From assembly GCA_965248975.1 (NCBI GenBank), contig CBDFKU010000016.1:198180-262179 (forward strand): 64,000 bases of DNA. Direction: 5' to 3'. Within the stretch, counting starts at the first letter, position 1. Each line of letters begins with the position of its first letter. Position numbers and translations under genes: made by a program. The stretch comes from CBDFKU01 sp965248975. GTDB lineage: Bacteria > Chloroflexota > Dehalococcoidia > Lucifugimonadales > JAGWBF01. Under the pieces are notes generated by a model. It did not search any database. It worked only from the letters and a program-made list of their open reading frames with translations, and was not told the origin of the DNA. This document shows positions 26,341-35,069 of the stretch, in pieces.

Positions 26341-29322
26341 CAGGTCCATGGCGATGATCTCTAGCTGTGTCTCGGCCAGGTCGTCGGGGTTGTGGTCGCC
26401 CCTGTCCAGGAAGAAGGACAGGTCCGATAGCTCGAATGCCGGGCTGCCCTCTGGGTCTCCCAGGGTAATGGGGTCCGGGGAGAACAGGCTGAGGCTGACC
26501 TGCTCCGTGTCGATCACACCGCTACCCTGCAGCGATACATTACCTTCACCAAAACTCATATCGCCCAGGGATGACTGCAGAGCAGTGTCGATGTGTATTT
26601 CAACCGGCGCGCCCGGGCTGTCGTCGAAGGGCATCATCTGGCCCGTGGAGCCGAAGATCGGGTGCTCTCTGATCCGCAGCTCCCCGATGCCGGGCACTTC
26701 ACCGCGCAGGTCCATGGCGACCATCTCGATGGGGATGGTGCCCTGGTTGTCGGGCTGGCCTGACTGCAGCACCACCGGGCCGGCCAGCTCCACGAACTCG
26801 GGACTGCCTTCGGGCTGCGCCGCTACAGATATCTGGCCCTGGGCGCGGAAGGTGTGGACGTCCTCGTCCAGGAAGTCGGGATAGGGCGGGCCGTCGAGCC
26901 GCTCGATCTCGATGAGCTTCCGGATGCCCCTGCCTATGCGGTTGACGGTCTCCCAGGCGTCCCGGCCCTCGGGCACCCGCTCCAGGGACCCCAGAAGCCG
27001 CTCGGCTTCGAACAGGGCTATGAACTTCAGCTTGGCCTCGATGCGCTCCAGCTCCTGTAGGATCTCCACCTTGGTCCGGATGTCATTGAGCTGATCCCAG
27101 TACGGGAAGTCTTGGGGGGCATTCTCCGATATCTTGCCCAGCAGGTGGATGATCTCGTCCTTGATCTCCTGCTCGGTGGGTGGGCCCTTTTCGGGGGGCT
27201 CTTCCGGGGGCATTGGAGCTTCGCGGCAGGGCAGCAGGTACAGCCCATTGTCGTCGCCGCTGACCTTCTCCAGGTGGTAGTGACCGTCGGCCACTACCCT
27301 CACTACGAGGGTCTCGTCGGTTTCGGCGGTAAAGCCGAACACCACGGGGGATTCGTGGTCGACATGCGTCTCGGTGCGTGGGACGACCTGGATGTCGCCC
27401 GGGCGGGAGACCAGGTACGTGATGTTCTGGGCCTGGTCGGGCACTCCCGGAGGTCCCTGTGCGTCTACTGAGGCCACGATCTCCACAGGCTCGCCCGCCG
27501 ACACGTGGATGGCCCAGTACCGAACCCCGGCCTCGTGATAGGAGAGGCTCTGCGCCGGGGCCAGCTCCACGAATCGCTCCTCGGCCCCGATGATGTAATG
27601 CTGTGCCGGCCCCAACTCGGGGTTGTTCTCTATGGAGACGTCGTATATCAGACCCCCCTCGACTTCCAGGGTCAAGGGGAAGGCAGCGGTATCCATCGTG
27701 GATGGATGGATCACGGTAATGGTCTTGGTGCCGGTCTCGTCGGTGACAGTAGCCGATATCTCTCCGGGCTCGTTCTCGGCTACGCTGACGGCGCCGACGA
27801 TGAGGTTAATCTGGTGGGTTCCCTCTCCGTCGGAAGTAAGCTTCCAGTTGTGTACCAGGGGCGCGCTATCCGGACCCTCAAATATGCCGGTGATGCAGCT
27901 TACGTTATCCTGGTCGGGGAAGATGTCGGGTACCTCTCTGCTGAACGACACCTCGGGGGTGAGTCCGAGAGGACCAAAGGTGGTCCCATTCCCGGGGCCA
28001 CTCGGGTTGTTGTTATCGCCGGGCTCCTGGTCGTCGTGGAGCCGAAAGCCGCCGAAGTTGCCCGTGAGCTCGAACCTGACGAGCACGTGCAGCAGGTGCA
28101 GCACCTCTCCCAGGATGTCGCTGACCTGGCCGGGGTCGGCCGTTCCGCTGGTTATGGACACATTTATGGTTCCGCAGTTGTCTCCAAAGTGGCTATCCGC
28201 TACCCCTAGGAAAAGGTGAGTCGCGCCGGCTGGCACCTCAATCATGACTCCATCGTGGGGTTGGACACTGAAATCCTCCGGGATGTCCTGGGGCTCGCCC
28301 CCAAACGTAGGACCAGTTTCCACATCGTTCCCGGCGTCGATGGCGCCGGGAACGCGCGCCGTGTCCGAGGGATCGAGAAACTGGTCGGACGCGCTGAAGA
28401 GGCCAATCAGCGGCGTCCCTTCGGGTCCCTCGAAGGGGCCATTGCAGCCGAAGTAACTAAAGCCCGGGGAGTCCACGTCAAAGGTCAACTCCAACAGATC
28501 CCCAGGGAAGAAGCCGGTGGCCCCCAGGTCTACGACCATGGGCGGGAACGGACTGTCGTTGGGGTCGGTGTGCATGAAAGTAGCCTTGCCGTCGAAGGAA
28601 ACAGTCAGGGAGGGAGGATCGCCGGCCTGATCCCCGCCGGACTGCTCACGCAGCAGCCCGATCAGGCGCTCGACCTCCTGGATGGCCAGCCGCTTGGTGT
28701 GAAGCTCGACTTCCTCCACCTCCAGCATGGCTTCGACCTTGATCATAAGGTCGTCAACGATGCGCAGGTTGTCCTCGCCGCGGAGGATGGCCTTGAGGCC
28801 CTGGAGCTCCTTGAGCAGGTTGAGCTTGATGAGCTCCTCGGGGGGCACGGCCACGGGTTGGGGTATGGGGGCCGCGACGCCTTCGGAGTAGTCCACGGGG
28901 CCTTCCCATTCGGCGGATGCCCTCAAGTTTTTGCCGATTGTGGCCAGCTCGAAGACGGTGATCTCGCCGTCGTCATTGAGGTCGCCCCACAGCAGGGCCA
29001 AGTCGGGGAGGTGGGCCGTCTCTCCGGCCCTTACTTCGACCTCCATGGAGGCTGTGAGATAGGTGGATTTGCTGACCTTGACCGTGTGATGTCCGGCGGG
29101 CACGTTGGAGACGACGTATTCACCGCCGGCGTCGGTGGTGGCCCGCCGTCCGCCCACCATGACGGTGGCACCGCCGTTGTCAGGGCTTCCCTGCAGCTCG
29201 ACGAATCCTTGGACCGCGCCCACGCCTTCATCGGGCCCCTGGGCAGCGCTTATCCCCATGGTGACGAGGGTTACGGTCAGAATGAGGAGAGTGACGACTG
29301 CGAAGGGTAGTGCCCTGATCAT
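26329..29322 (-). CDS. Giant mosaic secreted protein, N-terminal part
   Basis: 997 residues. Signal peptide MIRALPFAVVTLLILTVTLV to about residue 28. A carboxypeptidase-regulatory-like beta domain (about 35-105: GGATVMVGGRRATTDAGGEY) is followed by a dockerin-like calcium loop, WGDLNDDGEITVFELATIG. Then come a helical module (about 165-235), a beta domain ending IEVPAGATHLFLGVADSHFG that resembles LecA-type carbohydrate-binding modules, a long beta region, a second helical module (about 720-830) and a beta domain with EMVAMDLRG (about 835-985). The end falls inside a third helical module. It is very probably the front of one protein of about 3,960 residues. Confidence 0.8.
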   Translation of the reverse strand: MIRALPFAVVTLLILTVTLVTMGISAAQGPDEGVGAVQGFVELQGSPDNGGATVMVGGRRATTDAGGEYVVSNVPAGHHTVKVSKSTYLTASMEVEVRAGETAHLPDLALLWGDLNDDGEITVFELATIGKNLRASAEWEGPVDYSEGVAAPIPQPVAVPPEELIKLNLLKELQGLKAILRGEDNLRIVDDLMIKVEAMLEVEEVELHTKRLAIQEVERLIGLLREQSGGDQAGDPPSLTVSFDGKATFMHTDPNDSPFPPMVVDLGATGFFPGDLLELTFDVDSPGFSYFGCNGPFEGPEGTPLIGLFSASDQFLDPSDTARVPGAIDAGNDVETGPTFGGEPQDIPEDFSVQPHDGVMIEVPAGATHLFLGVADSHFGDNCGTINVSITSGTADPGQVSDILGEVLHLLHVLVRFELTGNFGGFRLHDDQEPGDNNNPSGPGNGTTFGPLGLTPEVSFSREVPDIFPDQDNVSCITGIFEGPDSAPLVHNWKLTSDGEGTHQINLIVGAVSVAENEPGEISATVTDETGTKTITVIHPSTMDTAAFPLTLEVEGGLIYDVSIENNPELGPAQHYIIGAEERFVELAPAQSLSYHEAGVRYWAIHVSAGEPVEIVASVDAQGPPGVPDQAQNITYLVSRPGDIQVVPRTETHVDHESPVVFGFTAETDETLVVRVVADGHYHLEKVSGDDNGLYLLPCREAPMPPEEPPEKGPPTEQEIKDEIIHLLGKISENAPQDFPYWDQLNDIRTKVEILQELERIEAKLKFIALFEAERLLGSLERVPEGRDAWETVNRIGRGIRKLIEIERLDGPPYPDFLDEDVHTFRAQGQISVAAQPEGSPEFVELAGPVVLQSGQPDNQGTIPIEMVAMDLRGEVPGIGELRIREHPIFGSTGQMMPFDDSPGAPVEIHIDTALQSSLGDMSFGEGNVSLQGSGVIDTEQVSLSLFSPDPITLGDPEGSPAFELSDLSFFLDRGDHNPDDLAETQLEIIAMDLLRK

Positions 29323-29552
29323 CGTGGGCCTCCTGGTTGGTTTTGACTATTTGCGGGCCGCGGACTATCGACTAATGGATAAAGAGCAGAACAAGTTGCT
29401 TCGGACCGATAGATGCGAAGCCCCTAGATGATGCTCCGCGCTCAGGTAAAAAGTCAACACCAAAACCTGAATGGCCCGTATCTGAAGACGCTCTGGCCGG
29501 CACGAGACTGAGAAGATAGACTCCCGTCGAAGCCGGGTGGCGCTGGAAAACC

Positions 29553-29582
29553 TTGACAGAGGGTAGTGCCGTTGCCTATGAT
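29553..29582 (+). promoter_or_regulatory. Promoter for the amidohydrolase gene at 29643
   Basis: TTGACA (29553-29558), an 18-base spacer, then TATGAT (29577-29582). The start codon follows 60 bases later behind AAGGGGGA. Between the giant gene's start (29322) and this promoter I see no further gene or RNA; that stretch probably also holds the giant gene's leftward promoter. Confidence 0.65.
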
Positions 29583-29642
29583 TTGCCTCACAAGCAGGCC
29601 TGATTTTCACGACAGAACCGGCTATGCCACAAGGGGGACGCC

Positions 29643-30782
29643 ATGCAAGGCAAGTTCAAGGTGATGGACTGTGACCGGCACGTGATGGAGCCGCCGACCC
29701 TTTGGGACGACTATCTGGAGGCGCCATACAAGCACTATGGCATAAAGGCCGAAGGGTGGTTTTCCTTCAGGACCTATCAGGGCGACAACGTTATCGGGGA
29801 GATGTGGGCCGGAGGGAGGCAAGCTGTCACCACCGGGATCCCCGGCATGGGCAAGGATATGATGTGGCGGGGCAAGTTCAAGTACGCGATCTCCCGGGGC
29901 TTCGACAACGTGTCCTACATCCACGACATGGACGTTGAAGGCGTGGACGTGGCCTTCCTCTTCACCAGCATCGGCCTCTACGCTACCTTCGACGACAGGC
30001 TGGACCATGATCTGGCCGCCGCCATGTGCCGCGCTTATAACAACTGGCTCTACGACTACTGCTCCCTGGACCCCGACCGCCTGAAGGGGGTCTGCCTGCT
30101 CCCCCTTCAGGACATCGACCTCGCCCACCAGGAGCTGCGCCGAGCCTCCTCAGAGCTGGGGATGAAGGGGATATTCTGGCGGCCCAACCCCTTGAAGGGT
30201 CGCAAGGTCTCCGACCCCTGCTACGATCCCCTGTTCGCCATGTGCGAGGAGACCGGCGTGACCATGTGCATCCACGAGGGCCAGCAGGATGCGCTGCCGT
30301 ACTTCTCCCGGGCCCGCGTGGACAACAACTTCGCCCGTCACGCCACATGCCATCCCATGGAGCAGATGGGGGCGGTGGTCTCCATGACCTCGGACGGCGT
30401 CCTGGACCGTTTCCCGGAGCTTCACGTGGCCTTCCTGGAGTCGGGCTGCGGCTGGTTGCCTTACTGGCTGGACCGGCTGGACAAGCAGGTGGGCCACTAC
30501 TATCAGGGCGAAGGCTATAGAGGCAAGGAGAAGCCGTCGGAGTACTTCCGTCGCGGCCAGTGCTACATATCCTGCGAGGCCGGGGAGGAGACCATCCCGA
30601 TGCTGGGGAGGCTGGTGGGCGAGGACCGGCTTATGTGGGCCTCGGACTACCCGCACCCCGACGTCACCGAGTACTTCCCCGAGACGCTAAGGGGACTCAT
30701 GGAGAACGATGAGGTCTCCGACGAGTTCAAGAGCAAGATACTGTGGGATAATCCCGTCAGGTTCTACAACCTCAAGGAGTGA
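29643..30782 (+). CDS. Amidohydrolase-2 family protein (paralogue B)
   Basis: 379 residues, ATG behind AAGGGGGACGCC. The N-terminal metal motif is MDCDRHVMEPPTLW, in which the usual DxH is DRH. A central histidine lies in MCIHEGQ, and WASDYPHPDVTEYFPET carries the catalytic aspartate. It is distinct from paralogues A and C, lacking their SSDSH start. The reaction (decarboxylation or hydrolysis of a carboxylated or aromatic substrate) cannot be narrowed further. Confidence 0.86.
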   Translation: MQGKFKVMDCDRHVMEPPTLWDDYLEAPYKHYGIKAEGWFSFRTYQGDNVIGEMWAGGRQAVTTGIPGMGKDMMWRGKFKYAISRGFDNVSYIHDMDVEGVDVAFLFTSIGLYATFDDRLDHDLAAAMCRAYNNWLYDYCSLDPDRLKGVCLLPLQDIDLAHQELRRASSELGMKGIFWRPNPLKGRKVSDPCYDPLFAMCEETGVTMCIHEGQQDALPYFSRARVDNNFARHATCHPMEQMGAVVSMTSDGVLDRFPELHVAFLESGCGWLPYWLDRLDKQVGHYYQGEGYRGKEKPSEYFRRGQCYISCEAGEETIPMLGRLVGEDRLMWASDYPHPDVTEYFPETLRGLMENDEVSDEFKSKILWDNPVRFYNLKE

Positions 30783-30961
30783 GAGCCAGGGCCGGAGCCA
30801 GCTAGTGCTCTGTCAACCTTGAGATTTGATGCGTCGCGTCACCCCCACTCTAACCTGAGTCATCCCGGATTTCGTCACCAGATGACGGAAGCACCATCAG
30901 GGGTCTAAAGATGACACCTGGGGCGCATCCAGCATCGGTAGAAAGGCGAGCAAGGCGGCCC

Positions 30962-30988
30962 GTCATTCCGGCGGAAGCCGGAATCCAG
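30962..30988 (+). repeat. REP-like hairpin, left copy
   Basis: ATTCCGGC GGAA GCCGGAAT, a perfect 8-base stem with a four-base loop, bordered by GTC and CCAG. It abuts the TAG of the GIY-YIG gene. This type (GTCATTCC...GGAATCCAG) recurs in many bacterial genomes. Confidence 0.7.
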
Positions 30989-31360
30989 CTAGCCTAGCTC
31001 TTCATACAGGTCCCGCCATTCCGGGTTCGAAATCTCGAGCAACTCGATTTTCCACCCACGTTTCCATTCCTTAATCGCCTTCTCCCGTGCGATTGCGCTC
31101 TCTATCGTGCCGTGCACTTCGTACCAAACCAACCTATGCACTCCGTAACGTCTGGTGAACCCTTCAACCAGACCATTCTTGTGTTGACAGACGCGCCGGA
31201 TCAGGTTGGAGGTCACGCCTACGTACAATGTGCCATTCCGTCTGCTCGCAAGGAGATACACGCAGGGCTGCCATCCTGGGTTCAGGCTTTCGCCGGAACG
31301 ACGAGGGCGGTAGAAGGAGCATCGTCCTCCTTTTCGAAATCCGGGATGACTCATGAACAA
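30989..31360 (-). CDS. GIY-YIG nuclease domain protein
   Basis: 123 residues as drawn. The domain begins at CVYLLASRRNGTLYVGVTSN, where VYL and YVG are the GIY and YIG equivalents, continues with the catalytic arginine in LIRRVCQHK, and has the glutamate in AIAREKAIKEWKRGWK. This is the short YhbQ/UPF0213-like form. The native start is unclear: the N-terminal 33 residues are translated from the terminal repeat and the right hairpin, and no ATG with a ribosome site directly precedes CVYLL. It may start upstream at the ATG beside the inverted repeat (MSHPGF) or at the GTG of VYLL. Confidence 0.75.
   Translation of the reverse strand: MFMSHPGFRKGGRCSFYRPRRSGESLNPGWQPCVYLLASRRNGTLYVGVTSNLIRRVCQHKNGLVEGFTRRYGVHRLVWYEVHGTIESAIAREKAIKEWKRGWKIELLEISNPEWRDLYEELG
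31275..31302 (-). repeat. REP-like hairpin, right copy
   Basis: On the minus strand GTCGTTCCGGCGAAAGCC then TGAACCCAGG. It is the same repeat family as 30962-30988 in the opposite orientation, with one stem mismatch and a GAAA loop. It overlaps the apparent 5' part of the GIY-YIG frame. Confidence 0.65.
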
Positions 31361-31408
31361 GGCCCTTCCCCTTCGATGGGGATGGCTAGGATGGGGTGGC
31401 CTAACCTG

Positions 31409-32548
31409 CTAGCCTCCGTTTAACCTCTCCACGTCGAAGCCGTAGAGCCTTGCCGCGTTGCCTCCGACGATCTTGGCGCGCTCATCCCCCGGGACGCCGG
31501 CGAGGATCATGTCCAGGACCTCCCGGGACCTGGGGAAGGTGGACTCGGAGTGGGGGTAGTCCGAGCCCCACATCATGCCGTCGACGCCGATGACGTCTCG
31601 CAGTCTGATCCCCACGGTGTCTTCCTGGAAGCTGAGGTAAACGTTGCTGCGGAAGTAGTCGCTGGGAAGGGCCCCGCCCTCGAAGCGATACGAAGCCTCC
31701 TGCTGGCGCTCGACGTAGGTGTAGTCCATTGCGCTCAGGAAGTGGGCCGCCCAGGCCAGCTCGAACTCTACCACCGCGACCTTCAGCCTCGAGTAGCGCT
31801 CGAACACCCCCGAGAAGATCATGTCGCACAGCGACGTGGCCGGCCAGTAAACTTTGTTGGCCCTGCCGCTGGCGTCTCTGATGGATGAAGGGCCCGCGCC
31901 CCGGCTCCTCCCCTCGCAGGTGGTGCCGGTGTGCAGGCTCAGCGGCATGCCCAGGTCCTGGGCCGCCGCCCACAGGGGCTCGTACTCCGGGCCGTCGTAG
32001 CGCCGGGATTCGGGCGGGTACTCGGTTATCATCGCCCCGGCCAGCCCCTTCTTGGCGGCCCGCTCCAGCTCGGCCACCCCGTCGCCGACGTCGTCGACGT
32101 TCACCATGGCGATGCCCTTGAGGTGGTCGGGATGGGTCGCGCAGAACTCCGCGAGCCAGTCGTTATAGGTCCGGAAGATTGCCGACTGCAGCTCCGAGTC
32201 CACGACCTTGAAGAAGAACAGGCCCTGGGAGGGGTACAGCACCTCTCCCGCCACGCCGTCCAGGGCCATGTCCCGAATGTGCTGCTCCGGATCGTATCCG
32301 CCGGCGAGGACATCCTCGAACCGGCCTTCGTGGGAGATCTTTTCCGGCGCCTCGAACCGGGTCCCCGCACCCGAGATGAGGCCGATGCCGGCCAGGAACT
32401 GGTCTCCCTCGACGAACAGGTGGTCCACGCCGCCCACCCGCTTCATGTAAGGAGCCCTGTCCCTGAACGTGGCCTCGATCCTATCGGTCCACAGATCGGG
32501 AGGCTCGAAGACGTGGGAGTCCGAAGATACTACCAGCTCCTCGGTCAT
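31409..32548 (-). CDS. Amidohydrolase-2 family protein (paralogue C)
   Basis: 379 residues. SSDSHVFEPPDLWTDRIE, AEFCATHPDHLKGIAMVN, SLHTGT and WGSDYPHSESTFPRS match paralogue A (9397-10512) along most of the length, so the two arose by duplication. Same TIM-barrel metal enzyme class. It lies divergent from the alpha/beta hydrolase at 32715 across a region of 166 bases. Confidence 0.87.
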   Translation of the reverse strand: MTEELVVSSDSHVFEPPDLWTDRIEATFRDRAPYMKRVGGVDHLFVEGDQFLAGIGLISGAGTRFEAPEKISHEGRFEDVLAGGYDPEQHIRDMALDGVAGEVLYPSQGLFFFKVVDSELQSAIFRTYNDWLAEFCATHPDHLKGIAMVNVDDVGDGVAELERAAKKGLAGAMITEYPPESRRYDGPEYEPLWAAAQDLGMPLSLHTGTTCEGRSRGAGPSSIRDASGRANKVYWPATSLCDMIFSGVFERYSRLKVAVVEFELAWAAHFLSAMDYTYVERQQEASYRFEGGALPSDYFRSNVYLSFQEDTVGIRLRDVIGVDGMMWGSDYPHSESTFPRSREVLDMILAGVPGDERAKIVGGNAARLYGFDVERLNGG

Positions 32549-32714
32549 GGCTACCCTCGGTCGATAGAGTCCCCTGGGCGGGCCGCCCGGTGCCTCCTTA
32601 TTTTACCCTATATCAGCCCAGAGAACTCGGGAGGGGCCAGGGTCCCCGATGCCATGTGATACAATGTTCCCGCGGCCAAGCGGAAACGGTCCCTCCAGAG
32701 GAGGCGCCATCGAG

Positions 32715-33518
32715 ATGGCCACTAGAGCAGATCCGTGGACCGAAGAACGAGTGGAGGTGGCGGGCGCCGGGCTCCAGCTGGTGAAGGGCGGTACGGGAGA
32801 GCCCCTGCTCATCCTTCACGGCGAGATGGGGCATCCGGGCTGGCTGCGTTACCACCAGGCCCTGTCCCAGGACAACACTCTCCACATCCCCTCCCATCCC
32901 GGCTTCGGCGGGTCGGACCGGCTGGACTGGATCATGAACATGCGGGACCTGGCGGGCTGGTACCTCCGGGCCCTGGACGAGCTGGCGCTATCTCCCGTGA
33001 ACGTCGTCGGTCTCTCCCTGGGGGGCTGGCTGGCTGCCGAGATGGCTACAATGTGCCCGCACCAGTTCAAGAAACTGGTCCTTGTCGGAGCACCGGGCAT
33101 CCGTCCACCCGTCGGTGAGATCTTCGACATGTTCCTGGTGGTTGGGAAGGACTACATCACCTCCGGCTTCCTCGATCCGGCCGGCACCGAAGAGCTCGCC
33201 ACCCTCTGTCCCGATGAGCCCACCCCGGAGCAGAAGGAGGCCTGGGAGGTGGCCCGCGAGGAGGCCTGCCGCCTGAGCTGGCGGCCCTACATGCACTATC
33301 CCGCACTGCCGTACCTGCTTGGCAGGCTAAAGGGGCTCCCCACCCTGATAGTCTGGGGAAAGCAGGACCCTATCGTCCCGGTGAGCGCCGCCCAAGTCTA
33401 CCATGAGTCAATCCCAGGTTCCCGCCTGGAGGTACTGGACGGCTGCGGCCATCATCCGGAGATAGAGAAGACGGACAGGTTCGTCGGCCTGGTCCGGGAG
33501 TTCCTGGCCGGCTCTTAG
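32715..33518 (+). CDS. Alpha/beta hydrolase
   Basis: 267 residues from ATG 32715, which has GGAGG ten bases upstream; an upstream ATG at 32649 would add 22 residues unlike the family. The full catalytic triad is present: the nucleophile serine in GLSLGG, the acid in VWGKQDPIVP and the histidine in DGCGHHPEIE. HGEMGHPGW forms the oxyanion region. This contrasts with the triad-less homologue at 6541. It is the first of a rightward run with the flavin enzymes and may serve the same pathway, for example ester or C-C bond hydrolysis after oxygenation; that is inference. Confidence 0.87.
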   Translation: MATRADPWTEERVEVAGAGLQLVKGGTGEPLLILHGEMGHPGWLRYHQALSQDNTLHIPSHPGFGGSDRLDWIMNMRDLAGWYLRALDELALSPVNVVGLSLGGWLAAEMATMCPHQFKKLVLVGAPGIRPPVGEIFDMFLVVGKDYITSGFLDPAGTEELATLCPDEPTPEQKEAWEVAREEACRLSWRPYMHYPALPYLLGRLKGLPTLIVWGKQDPIVPVSAAQVYHESIPGSRLEVLDGCGHHPEIEKTDRFVGLVREFLAGS

Positions 33519-33736
33519 GTCACAGTGAGGGCCAGGCTAGGGGGCGATCGAAAACAGCAGACTGGATGGAAAAGCGCCGACGCCTCCAGCTTCGTCAACG
33601 GCACACTCTGGTGGTCGATGGAGGACTAACCGGCGGCCTGATGTGGTCGGACAGCCGGAAAGGCTCAAGCAGGCGACTGAGGCCATGGGCCGGGGCTCCT
33701 AACGGGTCATTCTCAGACATCCCGGGAGGAACAGCT

Positions 33737-35020
33737 ATGTTCATCGGATATTTCACCGAGCGGCCCTACCAGGACCCCGAGTCGGGATACTTCGGGGCGA
33801 CCGGCAAGCCCATCATGGACCTCACGGTGAGCAACGAAATCTATGATGCCAAGCTGGGTGCGGAGCTATACAACCGTTACCTGGACGAGAAGGTCTATGC
33901 CGAAGAGATGGGCTTCGACGGGTTGATGCTCAACGAGCACCACGGCACCCCCTTCTGCATGGGCGGCGCAATGAACGTGGAGGCGTCAATTCTGGCGAGG
34001 GTCACCCACAGAGCCAAGATCGTTCTCCTGGGCAACATCCTGCCCATATGGGACGATCCCCTGTGGCTGGTAGAGCAGCTGGCGATGATCGACATGATCT
34101 CCCGGGGTCGTCTGGTTTCCGGCTGGGTCCGGGGCACCGGCCGAGAGAGCGTAGCCCACAACGCGCCTCCGCCCTACAACTGGGAGCGGTTCCAGGAGGC
34201 CCACGAGTTCATCGTTAAGGCTTGGACCACACCAGGCCCCTTCCGCTGGGAAGGGAAGCACTTCCATTACCGCCACGTCAATCCCTGGGTCAAGCCCTAC
34301 CAGAAGCCACATCCGCCCATTTGGCTGCCCGGGGTGGTAAGCCGGGACTCCCTTATGTGGGCCGCCAAGAACCGGATCCCTTACATAATGCTGGCCACCG
34401 AGATGGAGCCCACCAGGCAGGCCTTCCAGCTCTACCATGAAACCGCCGCCGAGCTGGGCTACAAGTCCGGGCCCCAGAACATTGGGTACCTGTGGAAGGT
34501 CCACGTGGACGAGACCGAGGAGCTGGCCGAGCAGACCGGTCGGAAGTACGTCCAGGGACCCAGCAATCCCTTCCTGGCCGGCAACGAGGGCACCGTGAAT
34601 CCGGCCCTGCTATCCCTGCCCGGGCTCACCTCACGCACCAGGGTGTTGCCCACCCGCAATGTGGCGACCGGGGCCCGAGGGGGCCTGATCAACGCGCTGA
34701 GCCGGCCCTACGAGAAACAGGTAGACGACTACACCATCATCTCTGGCACGCCTAAGACCGTGCTGCCCAAGATCCGCCACGTCCTGGAGTACATCCGGCC
34801 CGGCAGCATCTTCTTCTGGGACGGCGACGGTGCAATGAACCACGATGACGCGATGCGCAGCCTCAGGCTCATGGGCGAGGAGGTCATCCCAGCCGTTCGG
34901 GAGATGGGCAAGGAGCTGGAGCTGTTCAGCCCCTTCGAGGTCGACCCTGCTACCGGCGAGCCCGTCGAGGCAGTTCCAGCGGAGGGTATGCCAGACAAAG
35001 GCGGCTCCGCATCCGGTTAG
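33737..35020 (+). CDS. Luciferase-like (LLM-class) flavin monooxygenase
   Basis: 427 residues. ATG 33737 is used because GGGAGGA lies six bases upstream and MFIGYFTERPYQDPES is a typical LLM start. The TIM-barrel landmarks are MGFDGLMLNEHHGTPF, LLGNILPIWDDPLWLVEQLA, MIDMISRGRLVSGWVRGTGR and PIWLPGVVSRDS. It needs reduced FMN (F420 in some relatives) and oxygen. Related enzymes open rings or oxidise long-chain or sulfur compounds; expansions of this family are known from SAR202 Chloroflexota. The substrate is unknown. Confidence 0.87.
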   Translation: MFIGYFTERPYQDPESGYFGATGKPIMDLTVSNEIYDAKLGAELYNRYLDEKVYAEEMGFDGLMLNEHHGTPFCMGGAMNVEASILARVTHRAKIVLLGNILPIWDDPLWLVEQLAMIDMISRGRLVSGWVRGTGRESVAHNAPPPYNWERFQEAHEFIVKAWTTPGPFRWEGKHFHYRHVNPWVKPYQKPHPPIWLPGVVSRDSLMWAAKNRIPYIMLATEMEPTRQAFQLYHETAAELGYKSGPQNIGYLWKVHVDETEELAEQTGRKYVQGPSNPFLAGNEGTVNPALLSLPGLTSRTRVLPTRNVATGARGGLINALSRPYEKQVDDYTIISGTPKTVLPKIRHVLEYIRPGSIFFWDGDGAMNHDDAMRSLRLMGEEVIPAVREMGKELELFSPFEVDPATGEPVEAVPAEGMPDKGGSASG

Positions 35021-35069
35021 GCTCCCATGGCATGTGCCCGACCATTCTTACTTAGGAGTGAGGTCTGCG

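Larger units (their letters stand above)
30857..31352. mobile_element. Putative GIY-YIG/hairpin mobile unit bounded by an 18-base inverted repeat
   Basis: GAGTCATCCCGGATTTCG at 30857-30874 recurs perfectly inverted at 31335-31352. Inside lie two copies of a hairpin repeat, also in opposite orientation, directly flanking a GIY-YIG nuclease gene. The nested symmetry suggests a unit that moves or spreads with its nuclease. No target duplication could be identified. Confidence 0.5.

Noticed and set aside
24725..26884. 719-codon rightward open frame opposite the giant gene
   Set aside because: It is the antisense of a GC-rich, repeat-bearing real gene; no signal, domain or ribosome site.
33566..33736. 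57-codon N-terminal extension of the luciferase-like gene
   Set aside because: ATG 33737 has a good ribosome site and a canonical N-terminus; the extension is arginine-rich and unlike the family.
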